Source: Cupriavidus sp. WKF15
Lineage (GTDB): Bacteria > Pseudomonadota > Gammaproteobacteria > Burkholderiales > Burkholderiaceae
Assembly (NCBI RefSeq): GCF_029278605.1
Contig: NZ_CP119572.1
Location: 868,001-932,000 of the forward strand
Reading direction: 5' to 3'
Length of the DNA stretch: 64,000 nucleotides
The stretch's first letter is position 1; each line of letters opens with the position of its first letter. The position numbers and the translations under genes are program-made. Of the stretch, positions 19,016-29,199 are shown in pieces. The notes below the pieces were generated by a model. That model had not been told where the DNA came from, made no database searches, and saw only the letters and a program-made list of their open reading frames with translations.

Positions 19016-20867
19016 GTGCGCCCAGCATGGGCGCACTCTTGTGGGTGCAAGTCCCACCGTAAGTTGATCACAGCGAACGAAGCGAAGCGCAACTGCGTGA
19101 GGGTGACCGAGCGTGGGGAGGAAGCGTGGAGCGAAGCTGCGAGCCGAGGGACACGAACCGGATAGAAGGCGGTGCCGACCAGGACGAGCGGGCGCAATTC
19201 CGCGAAGTTCTTGTGATCAAGGGGAGGCGGCGTAAATCCGGCGGTTGTGCAGCGAAGGAGTGCGTTCTTACCTGGGGACGCCCCGCCTTGCGCCTGAAAG
19301 GGCGACGGCGTCGAGCCGGAGCGGGGTCTCAGCAGAGGTCATATTAGTTGGGGGTAGCGCCGGGAAGGCTCGAGTCCACCGACGAAGGACCGAACGAGAG
19401 GGAGTGTTCGAAGCCGTGTCGATGCAACAGGCATTGCGTCAGAAGCCCGCGCGAGCGGGGCGAGCGAGGGAAACGGACGGTGAAGCCGGCCGGGAACTCG
19501 CTCGTGACGAAGCCGGCGGCCCGCGACGCGAACCGGAGGACACAGGGTCGGCGCTGCTGGCAGCGGCGCTGACGCGAGAGAACCTGAAGCAGGCGTTCAG
19601 GCGGGTCCGACGCAACAAGGGTGCCGCTGGCGTAGACGGTCTGGATATTGATCAGACCGCTCGCCATCTGGTGTCGGCGTGGCCGGAGATTCGCCAGCAA
19701 CTGCTCAAGGGGACGTACCGGCCCAGTCCGGTACGGCGGGTAACGATTCCGAAGCCGGACGGAGGCGAGCGTGAGCTTGGTATCGCGACGGTGACGGATC
19801 GGTTGATCCAGCAGGCGCTGTTGCAGGTATTGCAGCCGATTCTGGACCCTACCTTCAGCGAGCATAGCTATGGCTTCCGTCCCGGCAGGCGTGCGCACGA
19901 CGCGGTGCTAGCCGCACAGTCGTACGTGCAATCGGGTCGGCGAATAGTGGTGGACGTGGACTTGGAAAAATTTTTTGACCGAGTCAACCACGACATCCTG
20001 ATTGATCGCCTACAGAAGCGCATCGAGGACCCCGGAGTCATCCGGCTGGTCCGGGCGTATCTGAACAGCGGGCTGATGGATGGCGGGGTGGTGCTGCAAC
20101 GGTACGAGGGCACGCCGCAGGGCGGTCCCCTGTCGCCGTTGCTGGCCAACGTGCTGCTCGATGAGGTGGACAAGGAGTTGGAGTGCCGAGGCCATTGCTT
20201 CGTGCGCTACGCCGACGATGCGAACGTGTACGTTCGCAGTCGGAGGGCGGGCGAGCGGGTGATGGCGCTGTTGCGGCGGCTGTACGGCAAGTTGCGCCTG
20301 AAGGTCAACGAGGCAAAGAGCGCGGTGGCGAGCGCGTTTGGCCGCAAATTCCTCGGCTACAGCTTCTGGGTAGCCGCAGGAGTGGTCAAGCGCAAGGTGG
20401 CCGTTAAGCCGCTGCTGACGTTCAAACAACGCATCCGCGAACTGACCGGTCGCTCAGGCGGCCGGAGTCTACGTGCGGTCGTGGAGCGGCTGCAGCCATA
20501 TGTACGGGGTTGGAAGGCCTACTTCCGGCTGGCGCAAACACCTCATGTCTGGCGAAAGCTGGACGAATGGATGCGTCATCGGTTGCGCGCGATCCAACTC
20601 AAGCATTGGCGCTACGGCACTACGATCTACCGGGAATTGCGGGCGCTGGGGGCTGCGCATGCGACAGCCCAGCGGGTGGCGGCCAACAGCCGCTGCTGGT
20701 GGCGCAACAGCGATGGCGAGCTAAACCGCGTGCTGAATATCGCCTTCTTCGACCTACTGGGGATGCCTCGCCTTGCTTAACCTCAACCTCTCGAACCGCC
20801 CGGTGCGGACCCGCATGCCGGGTGGTGTGGCAGGGGCGCAGCCCGGATGGCTGCCTCCTATGCCGAT
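19016..20867 (+). mobile_element. Group II intron, class C, with encoded reverse transcriptase
   Basis: About 1852 bp. The 5' end GTGCGCCCAGCATGGGCGCA is the class C start and domain I hairpin, followed by the GTGGGTGCAAGTCCCAC hairpin, CGTTCTTACCTGGGGA and CAGCAGAGGTCAT, all resembling the well-studied class IIC intron RNA of Oceanobacillus. Domain V is at about 20793-20829 (GAACCGCCCGGTGCGG to GGTGGTGT) and domain VI at 20830-20867 with a bulged A before TGCCGAT. The 3' end is estimated from domain VI. Insertion directly after an intrinsic terminator fits class C target choice. All parts appear intact, so it may still be mobile. Confidence 0.88.
19422..20780 (+). CDS. ltrA: Group II intron reverse transcriptase/maturase
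   Basis: Copies and helps splice the host intron. About 452 residues from ATG 19422, the chosen start because GAGAGGGA lies upstream; GTG codons at 19404 and 19416 are alternatives. RT domains are seen in order: KQAFRRVRRNKGAAGVDG, RRVTIPKPDGGERELGI, YGFRPGRRAHDA, VVDVDLEKFFDRVNHD, TPQGGPLSPLLANV and the catalytic YADD in FVRYADDANVY. The maturase domain follows (YVRGWKAYFRLA). There is no C-terminal HNH endonuclease, as is usual for class C. The gene lies in domain IV of the intron and its stop precedes domain V by about 12 bases. Confidence 0.92.
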   Translation: MQQALRQKPARAGRARETDGEAGRELARDEAGGPRREPEDTGSALLAAALTRENLKQAFRRVRRNKGAAGVDGLDIDQTARHLVSAWPEIRQQLLKGTYRPSPVRRVTIPKPDGGERELGIATVTDRLIQQALLQVLQPILDPTFSEHSYGFRPGRRAHDAVLAAQSYVQSGRRIVVDVDLEKFFDRVNHDILIDRLQKRIEDPGVIRLVRAYLNSGLMDGGVVLQRYEGTPQGGPLSPLLANVLLDEVDKELECRGHCFVRYADDANVYVRSRRAGERVMALLRRLYGKLRLKVNEAKSAVASAFGRKFLGYSFWVAAGVVKRKVAVKPLLTFKQRIRELTGRSGGRSLRAVVERLQPYVRGWKAYFRLAQTPHVWRKLDEWMRHRLRAIQLKHWRYGTTIYRELRALGAAHATAQRVAANSRCWWRNSDGELNRVLNIAFFDLLGMPRLA

Positions 20868-20870
20868 TAA

Positions 20871-20889
20871 GTCGGCCGTTGCGGCCGGC
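20871..20889 (-). terminator. Hairpin after dadA
   Basis: GTCGGCCG and CGGCCGGC pair around TTG two bases beyond the dadA stop. The T content after it is low (CTTAAT on the minus strand). It probably ends dadA transcription and protects it from the intron side. Confidence 0.5.
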
Positions 20890-20891
20890 TG

Positions 20892-22196
20892 TCAGGCCGT
20901 TGCGGGGCGGGGCACGCCGTGCGGGCGCTGCGGCTTCAGGTAGCGCGCGACCGACAGGTCGTCGGCGCGGATCGCTGGCGATTTGCCCGACACCAGGTCG
21001 GACAGCAGCTTGCCGGAGCCGCAGGCCATGGTCCACCCGAGCGTGCCGTGGCCGGTGTTCAGCCAAAGACCGCGCACCTGGGTCGGACCGACGATAGGAG
21101 TGCCGTCCGGCGTCATCGGGCGCAGGCCGGTCCAGAACGTAGCCTGGCTGACATCGCCGGCACCGGGGAACAGATCCGTCACCACGTGTTCCAGCGTGCG
21201 GCGCTTGGCCGGGTCGAGCGAGCGGTCATAGCCGACGATCTGCGCCATGCCGCCGACGCGGATGCGGTCTTCGAAACGCGTGATCGCGACCTTGTAGGTT
21301 TCGTCCAATACGGTCGACACCGGGCTGCGCGAGGCATCGGTCATCGGGACCGTGATCGAGAAGCCTTTGAGCGGATAGACCGGCAGGTTGGACATGCCAT
21401 GCAGGAACGGCTTGACCAGCTGGGTCGACCAGCTGCCCAGCGCTACCACGACGAGGTCCGCCTTCATCGCCTCGCCATCCACCACGGCGCCGGTCACGGC
21501 GTCGCCCTGGGTCATCAGGCTGTTGATGGAGCGGTTGTACAGGAATTTCACGCCCAGCATCTCGGCCATGGCCGCCAGCCGTCCGGTAAACAGCTGGCAG
21601 TCGCCGGTTTCATCGTTGGGGAGGCGCAGGCCGCCGCTCAGCTTGTGGCTGACGGCGGCCAGCGCCGGTTCGCTCGCGGCGAGTTCCTCGCGCGAAAGCA
21701 ACTGGTAGGGCACGCCGGCCTCCTCGAGCACGGCGATGTCCTTGACGGCGCCGTCGAGCTGGTCCTGCGTGCGGAAGACTTGCAGCGTGCCTTGCTGGCG
21801 GCCTTCATAGGCAATGCCGGTCTGGGCGCGCAGGTCGCGGATGCAATCGCGGCTGTATTCGGCCAGCCGCACCATGCGTTCCTTGTTGACGGCGTAGCGC
21901 TCGGCGCTGCAGTTCTGCAGCATCTGCCACATCCACTGCAGCTGGAACAGCGTGCCGTCCGGGCGAATACTCAGCGGCGCATGTTCCTGGAACATCCACT
22001 TGATGGCTTTGAGCGGCACGCCCGGAGCCGCCCATGGCGACGCGTAGCCGGGCGAGATCTGCCCGGCGTTGGCAAAGCTGGTGCCAAGCGCGGGTCCAGC
22101 CTCGCGGTCGACAACGGTCACTTCGTGACCGGCTTTGGCCAGATACCACGCACTGGTGACGCCGATGACGCCACTGCCAAGTACGAGAACGCGCAT
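20892..22196 (-). CDS. dadA: D-amino acid dehydrogenase, small subunit
   Basis: FAD enzyme at the inner membrane that oxidises D-amino acids such as D-alanine to the keto acid, passing electrons to quinone. 434 residues. The FAD loop is [19 protein letters not shown] at the very N-terminus; then [18 protein letters not shown], characteristic of DadA, and near the C-terminus [23 protein letters not shown] precedes the ATG. It is divergent from an Lrp-type regulator that probably controls it. alr, which would supply D-alanine, is separate at 39330. Confidence 0.94.
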   Translation of the reverse strand: MRVLVLGSGVIGVTSAWYLAKAGHEVTVVDREAGPALGTSFANAGQISPGYASPWAAPGVPLKAIKWMFQEHAPLSIRPDGTLFQLQWMWQMLQNCSAERYAVNKERMVRLAEYSRDCIRDLRAQTGIAYEGRQQGTLQVFRTQDQLDGAVKDIAVLEEAGVPYQLLSREELAASEPALAAVSHKLSGGLRLPNDETGDCQLFTGRLAAMAEMLGVKFLYNRSINSLMTQGDAVTGAVVDGEAMKADLVVVALGSWSTQLVKPFLHGMSNLPVYPLKGFSITVPMTDASRSPVSTVLDETYKVAITRFEDRIRVGGMAQIVGYDRSLDPAKRRTLEHVVTDLFPGAGDVSQATFWTGLRPMTPDGTPIVGPTQVRGLWLNTGHGTLGWTMACGSGKLLSDLVSGKSPAIRADDLSVARYLKPQRPHGVPRPATA

Positions 22197-22306
22197 GTTT
22201 CGGGGGCTCCTAACCAGGATGTCAGGGTAATGAAGGATTTGTCTCTATACTATTTAAACTAATCCAGTCATAGTTATCGAATTTCTCAGGAAAACAGGAA
22301 TAAGTC
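22197..22306 (+). promoter_or_regulatory. Divergent dadA / Lrp-regulator promoter region
   Basis: 110 bp with an AT-rich centre (22235-22290) unlike its surroundings, containing TATACTATTTAAACTAA and ATAGTTATCGAATTT. Such AT-rich, loosely repeated DNA is typical for Lrp-family binding. On the minus strand TAGTAT could be the dadA -10. On the plus strand AGGAATAA is the ribosome site of the regulator gene. Confidence 0.5.
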
Positions 22307-22810
22307 ATGAGAACGAGTCGCCAGCCCGTGCGCGCCCTTGACCGGCTCGACCGCAAGATTCTGATGCTGCTGCAGGCGGACGGCAGGATGTCGATGAAGG
22401 ACCTGGCCGAGGCGGTCGGGTTGACCATCACGCCATGCATCGAGCGGGTCAAGCGCCTGGAGCGCGATGGTGTCATCATGGGCTACTACGCGCGGCTCAA
22501 TCCGGGCCTGCTCGGCAGCGCGCTGCTGGTGTTCGTGGAAATCTCGCTGGGGAACAAGTCGGGCAATATGTTCGAGCAGTTCCGCCGTGAAGTCCTGCGG
22601 ATTCCAGAGGTGCTGGAGTGCCACCTGGTCTCCGGCGATTTCGACTACCTGATCAAGGCGCGCATCCGAGAGATCGGCGAATACCGGCGTCTGCTCGGCG
22701 ACATCCTGCTGCAGTTGCCGGGTGCGGCGCAGTCGAAGAGCTATGTGGTAATGGAAGAGATCAAGGAGACACTGGCCATCTCCGTGGAGGAGAAGGCGCA
22801 GCCAGCCTGA
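22307..22810 (+). CDS. Lrp/AsnC-family transcriptional regulator
   Basis: DNA-binding regulator responding to an amino acid. 167 residues. The winged helix-turn-helix is at about 12-60 (LDRLDRKILMLLQADGRMSMKDLAE, with GLTITPCIERVKRLERDGVI) and the ligand-binding RAM domain follows (VFVEISLGNKSG, VSGDFDYLIKARI). It is divergent from dadA across 110 bp, the classical layout of a local regulator of D-/L-alanine breakdown (DadR-like). It is followed after 2 bp by the radical SAM gene. A direct effect on dadA is inferred from position. Confidence 0.9.
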   Translation: MRTSRQPVRALDRLDRKILMLLQADGRMSMKDLAEAVGLTITPCIERVKRLERDGVIMGYYARLNPGLLGSALLVFVEISLGNKSGNMFEQFRREVLRIPEVLECHLVSGDFDYLIKARIREIGEYRRLLGDILLQLPGAAQSKSYVVMEEIKETLAISVEEKAQPA

Positions 22811-22812
22811 CG

Positions 22813-24075
22813 ATGAGACGTTCGCCGGATTCCGCCCCCGATCCGCACGGCGCGTTGCACCGCGAACGCGACGCCGAAGACGCTGGCGCCGCGGTCGGCG
22901 TTCGCGCGCCGGTGGCGCGCAAGGGGCGCGGCGCGGTCAGCAATATCCAGGGCCGCTACGAACGGGACCAGCGCGAGCCGTTTGATGACGGCTGGGCGGC
23001 GCCAGGCACCGACGAGATCGCCGGCGCCGATGATGTCGAAGATGCTGGCGACACGGCGGCGAGCCGCAAACTGATTCCGATTGTCCCAGTCGACCCGGAG
23101 CCGCTCGCGCCGCTGCGCACCGAGGTCACCATCGAGCGTGCGCGCTCCATCCTCACGCGCAATGCGTCGCCGGATATTCCGTTCGATGTTTCGCTGAATC
23201 CATACCGGGGCTGTGAACACGGCTGCATCTATTGCTTTGCAAGGCCCACGCACGCCTACCTGGACCTGTCGCCCGGACTGGATTTCGAAACCCGCCTGTA
23301 TGCCAAGACCAATGCCGCCGAACGGCTGCGCGAGGCGCTGAGCCGTCCGTCGTACCGTTGCGAGACGATCGCGCTCGGTGTCAACACCGACGCCTACCAG
23401 CCGATTGAGCGCGAGTATCGCGTGACGCGCGCCATCCTGGAGGTACTGGGGGCTTGCGACCATCCCGTGGCGCTGATCACGAAGTCCTCGTTGATCGAGC
23501 GTGATATCGACGTGCTCGCACCCATGGCGGCAAAGGGACTGGCCGTGGCGGCCGTAACGCTCACCACGCTCGACGCCGCCATTGCCCGCACGCTGGAGCC
23601 GCGGGCGGCCACGCCTTCGCGCCGCCTGCGCACGATCCGCACCTTGTCGGAGGCAGGTATTCCGGTTGGCGTGAGTATTGCGCCGGTCATTCCGTTCATC
23701 ACCGAGCCTGACCTGGAGCGCGTGCTGGAAGCTGCGCGCGAAGCTGGTGCCGTTTATGCCAACTACATCGTGCTGAGGTTGCCATGGGAAGTGCGCCCGC
23801 TGTTCGAGGAGTGGCTGCAGGCCCATTTCCCGGACCGTGCCGAGCGGGTGATGAACCGCGTGCGCGAAATGCGCGCGGGGAAGGCCTATGACGCCAGCTT
23901 CGCCACGCGCATGCGCGGAACAGGGGTGTGGGCCGATCTGATGCGCCAGCGCTTCTACAAGGCGGCAGACCGGCTGGGATACCGCTACAACCGATTCGAG
24001 CTCGATACTTCGCGATTCCGTGTGCCGCCCAGTTGGACAGCTGGCGCCGACGGCGCGCAGGGAACCTTGTTCTGA
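22813..24075 (+). CDS. Radical SAM protein, PA0069 / SplB-like family
   Basis: Uses a [4Fe-4S] cluster to cleave S-adenosylmethionine; the substrate of this family is unknown. 420 residues. The first 90 residues are charged and probably disordered. The cluster cysteines are Cys134, Cys138 and Cys141 in YRGCEHGCIYCFARPTH, with C-x3-C-x2-C spacing. Downstream are ALITKSSLIERD and IPVGVSIAPVIPFITEPDLE, conserved in the group that also includes spore photoproduct lyase. The ATG at 22813 lies 2 bp after the regulator stop. An earlier in-frame start would overlap the regulator gene and is rejected. Confidence 0.88.
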   Translation: MRRSPDSAPDPHGALHRERDAEDAGAAVGVRAPVARKGRGAVSNIQGRYERDQREPFDDGWAAPGTDEIAGADDVEDAGDTAASRKLIPIVPVDPEPLAPLRTEVTIERARSILTRNASPDIPFDVSLNPYRGCEHGCIYCFARPTHAYLDLSPGLDFETRLYAKTNAAERLREALSRPSYRCETIALGVNTDAYQPIEREYRVTRAILEVLGACDHPVALITKSSLIERDIDVLAPMAAKGLAVAAVTLTTLDAAIARTLEPRAATPSRRLRTIRTLSEAGIPVGVSIAPVIPFITEPDLERVLEAAREAGAVYANYIVLRLPWEVRPLFEEWLQAHFPDRAERVMNRVREMRAGKAYDASFATRMRGTGVWADLMRQRFYKAADRLGYRYNRFELDTSRFRVPPSWTAGADGAQGTLF

Positions 24076-24215
24076 GTGCTGGCGGCCGCTTCCTGGTCGC
24101 CAATCATGCTGCTTGCCAACTCCAGCGCGGCCCTGGCGCGGGCCGCAGGTAGCCCTGAAGACAGCGCGAGCCTGACTGCGATGGCCGCCAGGCGTCCTTC
24201 TTCATACGTAGGCAT
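23985..24215 (-). CDS. Small hypothetical protein, 76 residues
   Basis: Unrecognised. The ATG at 24215 is preceded by AAGGAG at good spacing, which is the main support. The first 45 residues, MPTYEEGRLAAIAVRLALSS and an Ala-rich helix, look like a real soluble helical protein. The last part is antisense to the end of the radical SAM gene, overlapping it by 91 bp, and looks less natural. Function unknown. Confidence 0.4.
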   Translation of the reverse strand: MPTYEEGRLAAIAVRLALSSGLPAARARAALELASSMIGDQEAAASTQNKVPCAPSAPAVQLGGTRNREVSSSNRL

Positions 24216-24270
24216 GTCAGTCTTGCTCCTTTGTACGGTCGGTGCGAGAGCCGGCCGGACGGATTGATTG

Positions 24271-24292
24271 CCGCCGGAGGCCGGCGGTTTTT
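24271..24292 (+). terminator. Intrinsic terminator downstream of the radical SAM gene
   Basis: CCGCCGG (24271-24277), loop AGG, CCGGCGG (24281-24287), then TTTTT. It is the likely end of the Lrp/radical SAM transcript, 200 bp after the stop. The remaining bases between 24216 and 24413 show no other feature. Confidence 0.7.
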
Positions 24293-24413
24293 CCAGTATG
24301 GGCGATTTGCGCAGAAGGGAAACCTGTCATCGGGCCGGCTTTGCATACGGTCAAGTCGGGCGCAGGTCGTCCCGGACCGGCGCCGGTGCCGCTTGCATTT
24401 CAGGGGCGGGGTT

Positions 24414-25316
24414 TCAGGCGTGATCCCAGTACGGCGGGTTGCCGAAGCGCGCGGCGAAGAATTCGACAAAGGCGCGCGTCTTGGCAGGAATCAGGTGGCG
24501 GCTCGGGTACACCGCCCAGATGGAGACCGCCGGCAGGACCGGGTACTCATCCAGCAGGGTCACCAGTTCGCCACTGCGCAGCAATGCGCCGACATCCCAG
24601 GTGGACTTGAGCGCGATGCCCATGCCCGCCACCAGCGCATCGCGAATGACTTCGCCGTTGTCCACGCGCAGATTGCCTTGCACGGTGACCGCGGACTCTC
24701 CGAGTGGCGTGTCAAAGCGCCAGGCGGACTGGTCGCCAAGCACCAGGCAGTTGTGGGCACGCAGGTCCTCCGGGTGCTTGGGCGTGCCATGCGCGGCAAG
24801 ATATGCAGGGGCGGCGCAGATCACGCGCCGGCTCGGGGCCAGCGCGCGGGCCACCAGCGATGAATCCGGCAGCGCTCCCATGCGCAAGGCCACGTCGATG
24901 CCGGCGTCGACCAGCGGTACAAGCTGGTCGCTCAGGCGCAGGTCGAGGCGGATTTGCGGATAGGCGTCGAGGAAAGCCGGGATCGCTGGGGAGACATGCT
25001 GTCGTCCGAATGACGCCGGCACCGTCGCGCGCAACAAGCCGTATGGCTGTTGCGCGCCCTTGCCAACTGACTGCTCGGCGGCTTCGGCCGTGGCGAGCAG
25101 GTGCTGCGCATGTTCGAGAAAGCGTTCGCCGTCGGCGGTCAGGGATAACCGGCGCGTGGTCCGGTGCAGCAGGCGGGTGCCAAGGGTCTGTTCCAGCCGT
25201 GCCAGGCGCGCACTGGCGGTGGAGGTGGAGAGCTGCAGGTCGCGTGCGGCGGCAGAGACGTTGCCCAGCAGTGCCGCGCGCGCAAAGACGGCGACATCGA
25301 GCAGGTCGAAATACAT
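24414..25316 (-). CDS. LysR-family transcriptional regulator
   Basis: DNA-binding regulator of 300 residues. The N-terminal winged helix is at 1-60 with SAAARDLQLSTSTASARLARLEQTLGTRLLHRTTRRLSLT in outline (S-x-A-A-x2-L and R-x-LEQ-x-LG-x-LLHR motifs). The effector domain begins near residue 90 (LLRATVPASFGRQHVSPAIP). The overall form is of the CrgA/DmlR-like group that often controls small aromatic or oxidative genes. There is no divergent partner: the gene upstream, a TM2 protein, runs the same way. Its target is unknown. Confidence 0.9.
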   Translation of the reverse strand: MYFDLLDVAVFARAALLGNVSAAARDLQLSTSTASARLARLEQTLGTRLLHRTTRRLSLTADGERFLEHAQHLLATAEAAEQSVGKGAQQPYGLLRATVPASFGRQHVSPAIPAFLDAYPQIRLDLRLSDQLVPLVDAGIDVALRMGALPDSSLVARALAPSRRVICAAPAYLAAHGTPKHPEDLRAHNCLVLGDQSAWRFDTPLGESAVTVQGNLRVDNGEVIRDALVAGMGIALKSTWDVGALLRSGELVTLLDEYPVLPAVSIWAVYPSRHLIPAKTRAFVEFFAARFGNPPYWDHA

Positions 25317-25360
25317 GGCTGTCCGCCGCCGGATATCGGATTACTGCGGATTGCTGCGGC

Positions 25361-25888
25361 TTACTGCGACAGCGCGCGTGCCGCTTCCACCTGCGACTCG
25401 AAAAAGGTCTGGAAGCTGATGGCAAGTCCGGCCATCAGCAGCCCGGTGCCGATCAGCAGCGAGAGGATCACCAGGATCACCACGGGCCACCCCGAGCGCG
25501 TGGGCGTGCCCGCTGGATTGAAACGGGCGTCCCATTTGTCATCGGGGCGCAGACCATAGACGATTGCGGCCAGGAAGGCGCTGATGACGGATGCGCCGCC
25601 GGCCACGGCGAATGTCCAGTTCAGCGCAGGCGATCCTGCCTCGGTCACCATGGAGGCAACACCCACGGCACCTCCCAGCGTAGCGAGCAAGTGCAGCCAG
25701 CCATACGGGTCGCGCAGTCCTCCCAGGTAGAACCGGTGCGCGCCAACACTGCCGAGCAGGAAGGCAAGCGCCACCGTCAGCAGCTTCGATCTGGACCGCG
25801 TGGACGACACGGCGGTGGGTCGGGATGCTTGTGACGCTTGGCTGGCTGCAGGCATGGGGGCAACGTGGCGAAGGGGTGCCGGCGGCAT
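25361..25888 (-). CDS. TM2 domain membrane protein
   Basis: About 175 residues with three to four hydrophobic helices. The TM2 motif is in VALAFLLGSVGAHRFYLG (helix, G-x2-G-x-HRFYLG, helix). TM2 proteins are small inner-membrane proteins of unknown role. The second half has two further helices, one being PVVILVILSLLIGTGLLMAG. Start is uncertain: the frame is open to 26086, but a -10-like TACAAT at about 25941-25946 on the minus strand overlaps an ATG there, so the ATG at 25888 (or 25855) is preferred. It ends 44 bp before the LysR gene, and both may be cotranscribed. Confidence 0.7.
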   Translation of the reverse strand: MPPAPLRHVAPMPAASQASQASRPTAVSSTRSRSKLLTVALAFLLGSVGAHRFYLGGLRDPYGWLHLLATLGGAVGVASMVTEAGSPALNWTFAVAGGASVISAFLAAIVYGLRPDDKWDARFNPAGTPTRSGWPVVILVILSLLIGTGLLMAGLAISFQTFFESQVEAARALSQ

Positions 25889-26383
25889 GCCACCGGCAGC
25901 GGTCAAGGGACTCGGCGGCAGCGGGTGCCAGCCGGGACACATTGTACGACGCCACCCCGGCAGCCTGGGCACGGGAGTGCGATGGCAGGAGCAGCTAACG
26001 CCTGGCAGAAGGGAGGACGCTATGGAAAAGGGCGCTTGCGTGCTCGCCGATATGGGTGCCGATATGGGCCTCGCCAACCAGCACAAGCGTCAATAGCATC
26101 AAGAAAAGTATCGGCAGCAACAATTTCCGGCGTGCTCAGCCAGGTTGCTCCGCAAGCGGATCATGACAGGCCCCGGCAGTTTGCCGGTCATTTGCCGTGG
26201 AGGCTGCGCCCGGCTGGTTTCCCGGCCTTGCAGGAGGTGCCGGGCAGAGGCAAGTCAGTTTGGTATGCCGTCTGCGCAGGCGGTACGCTGCGCAGACCGG
26301 GGCAGTATCGGGCGACAGCCTGTGCGCGCGTTGGGCGCGCACTCAAATAAGGACAGCAGCCAGGCCGATGAGTTCCAACGAGA
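25889..26383. other. Intergenic stretch without a clear gene
   Basis: 495 bp between two leftward genes. The minus strand holds a -10-like TACAAT near 25941 for the TM2 gene. A short hydrophobic frame (25995-26099, minus, 34 codons from ATG; upstream codons read LLLPILFL) has no ribosome site and is only a weak candidate. No repeat or RNA structure stands out. Confidence 0.4.
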
Positions 26384-26779
26384 TTAACGACCGCCGTCGC
26401 GGCCGCGAGCCTGCCAGCCAGGGCCGACGCCGGGCGGGCGGTTGTCGTTGCGATTGGCGTCGCTCTGGCTGGTGCGCTCCGGGTGGCGCGGACGGTTGTC
26501 GTCGCGGCCATTCGCGGCATTCGGCCGGCCGCTCAGGCGGTCATCGGCGCGGGCGCGCGCTTCCATGCGATCGATCTGTGCTTGCACATGGTCGCGGCTC
26601 TCGGCCCGTACGCTGGCCATTTGCCAGCCCCCCGCCGCCTGGACGCGCGGTGTGCGCGCATCGGCGTGCGGGCGAGGCCAGAACGTGACTTGTGCATGGC
26701 TTGCGGCGACGGCGCCGACCAAGCCCGCAGCTGCGAGGATGCCAGCCACCAAGTCGCGCAGGAGTGAGCGGGTGAACAT
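26384..26779 (-). CDS. Small secreted hydrophilic protein, unknown function
   Basis: 131 residues. An export signal is clear: MFTRSLLRDLVAGILAAAGL followed by VGAVAASHAQ, with cleavage after SHA. The mature part is hydrophilic and rich in Arg, Asp and Asn, with a helical stretch ESRDHVQAQIDRMEARARAD and a disordered tail containing NANRNDNRPP-like repeats. No enzyme motif is present. The start at 26779 is where the signal begins; the open frame extends to 26848 without support. It lies downstream of the sugar dehydrogenase gene in the other direction of no obvious operon. Confidence 0.6.
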   Translation of the reverse strand: MFTRSLLRDLVAGILAAAGLVGAVAASHAQVTFWPRPHADARTPRVQAAGGWQMASVRAESRDHVQAQIDRMEARARADDRLSGRPNAANGRDDNRPRHPERTSQSDANRNDNRPPGVGPGWQARGRDGGR

Positions 26780-26922
26780 GCGGAATCCCAGGATCCTGAC
26801 GCGCAGCGTTGTGGTTTCAAAGTTGGGTTCATGGTACGCATGGGGCATCGGCCCGCCTATGCCAATCGCGTTACCGGTGTAACGGATTGTTTCGGGGTAC
26901 TTTGACGGTCCGATGGCGGGCT

Positions 26923-28047
<1,125 letters not shown>

Positions 28048-28115
28048 GGCGCGCCTCCCGTCGCGGATTCCGCCACGATGCCTCCGCTCACGCACAGCGT
28101 CAACTGCCTAAGTGT

Positions 28116-28144
28116 TTGTTTGACCACGGATATTGGGCTATACT
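28116..28144 (+). promoter_or_regulatory. Promoter of the rpsP operon
   Basis: TTGTTT (28116-28121) and TATACT (28139-28144) are 17 bp apart, a good sigma-70 promoter for a ribosomal protein operon. The transcript would start near 28151, giving a 40-nt leader with GAGGA ahead of the rpsP ATG. Confidence 0.7.
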
Positions 28145-28189
28145 CTTGCGTTTCGTGTTCGAACACCAAGTTTTCTGAGGAATCATCTC

Positions 28190-28444
28190 ATGGTCGTTAT
28201 TCGTCTGGCTCGCGGCGGCAGCAAGAAGCGCCCCTTCTTCAACATCGTCGCTACCGATTCGCGCAACCGCCGCGATGGCCGCTTCATCGAGCGCGTTGGC
28301 TTCTACAATCCGCTGGCTTCGGAAGGCGAAGAAGGTCTGCGCGTGGTGCAGGACCGTCTGGCCTACTGGCAAGGCGTTGGCGCCCAGCTGTCGCCGACCG
28401 TTGCTCGCCTGGTCAAGCAGAACGCCGCCAAGGCCGCTGCCTGA
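28190..28444 (+). CDS. rpsP: 30S ribosomal protein S16
   Basis: Small-subunit ribosomal protein of 84 residues needed for 30S assembly. [20 protein letters not shown] is the standard N-terminus and [16 protein letters not shown] the conserved core. First gene of the conserved rpsP-rimM-trmD-rplS operon. An open frame reaches back to 28133 but overlaps the promoter, so 28190 is the start, with GAGGA upstream. Confidence 0.98.
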   Translation: MVVIRLARGGSKKRPFFNIVATDSRNRRDGRFIERVGFYNPLASEGEEGLRVVQDRLAYWQGVGAQLSPTVARLVKQNAAKAAA

Positions 28445-28492
28445 TAGCAGTTTGCAGCGCGTTCCCGATCGGGGCGCGTTTTCATTGCACAC

Positions 28493-29158
28493 GTGACTGA
28501 ACGAAAGCAGGGCGCCGCTGCGCCGAGGCCCTTGAATCGGCCTCAGGGCGAGTCGTCAAAGGCGGTCAAGCTGCCGGCGACGCTTCTGTCTGCCGATCCG
28601 CTGCCGGACGATCTGGTGGAGGTCGGCTATGTCGGTGCCGCCTATGGCATCCGCGGCTGGATCAAGGTCCAGCCCCATGCCGACGACGCATCCGCGCTGC
28701 TGCATGCGCGCCGCTGGTGGCTGCTGGTGCCCCCGCAGGCTGGCCTGGTGGCCGCGGCGGAGGCTTCGCATGCCCAGGCGGTCTGCGTCAGGATCGCGCA
28801 ATCGCGCGAGCACAGCGGAACCGTCGTGGCGCAGGCAACTGGCGTTTCGGACCGCAACCTGGCGGAAGCGCTCAGGGGGCGGCGCGTGTGGATCCGGCGT
28901 GAGGATTTTCCGGCGCCGGACGAGAATGAGTTTTACTGGGTGGATCTGATCGGCTGCACCGTGAGCAACGAGCAAGGCGAGTTGCTGGGCGAGGTGTCCG
29001 GTCTGATCGATAACGGGGCTCACCAGATCCTGCAGGTGGCTTACGCATTGCCCGACGGTAAGGCCGGTGAGCGGCTCGTACCGTTTGTCGATGCGTTCCT
29101 GCGTACGGTCGACACCGCGGGCAAGCGCATCGTGGTGGACTGGGGGCTCGACTACTGA
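28493..29158 (+). CDS. rimM: Ribosome maturation factor RimM
   Basis: Assists 30S head assembly and binds ribosomal protein S19. 221 residues, longer than the usual 170-180 because of a basic, probably disordered N-terminal tail of about 40 residues. The RimM barrel starts at [18 protein letters not shown]; the PRC-barrel half has [20 protein letters not shown] and [15 protein letters not shown]. The start is GTG 28493; GTG or ATG codons further in could give a shorter protein. It sits between rpsP and trmD. Confidence 0.95.
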   Translation: MTERKQGAAAPRPLNRPQGESSKAVKLPATLLSADPLPDDLVEVGYVGAAYGIRGWIKVQPHADDASALLHARRWWLLVPPQAGLVAAAEASHAQAVCVRIAQSREHSGTVVAQATGVSDRNLAEALRGRRVWIRREDFPAPDENEFYWVDLIGCTVSNEQGELLGEVSGLIDNGAHQILQVAYALPDGKAGERLVPFVDAFLRTVDTAGKRIVVDWGLDY

Positions 29159-29199
29159 ATTTGTGCCGACGCCGGTGCGGGTTCGGAGGGGGAGGGCGG

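Noticed and set aside
19016..19421. Protein-coding gene upstream of the reverse transcriptase
   Set aside because: The bases fold as group II domains I-IV; the open frames there are incidental.
20793..20829. Terminator hairpin after the reverse transcriptase gene
   Set aside because: The hairpin is domain V of the intron, with the expected two-part stem and tetraloop.
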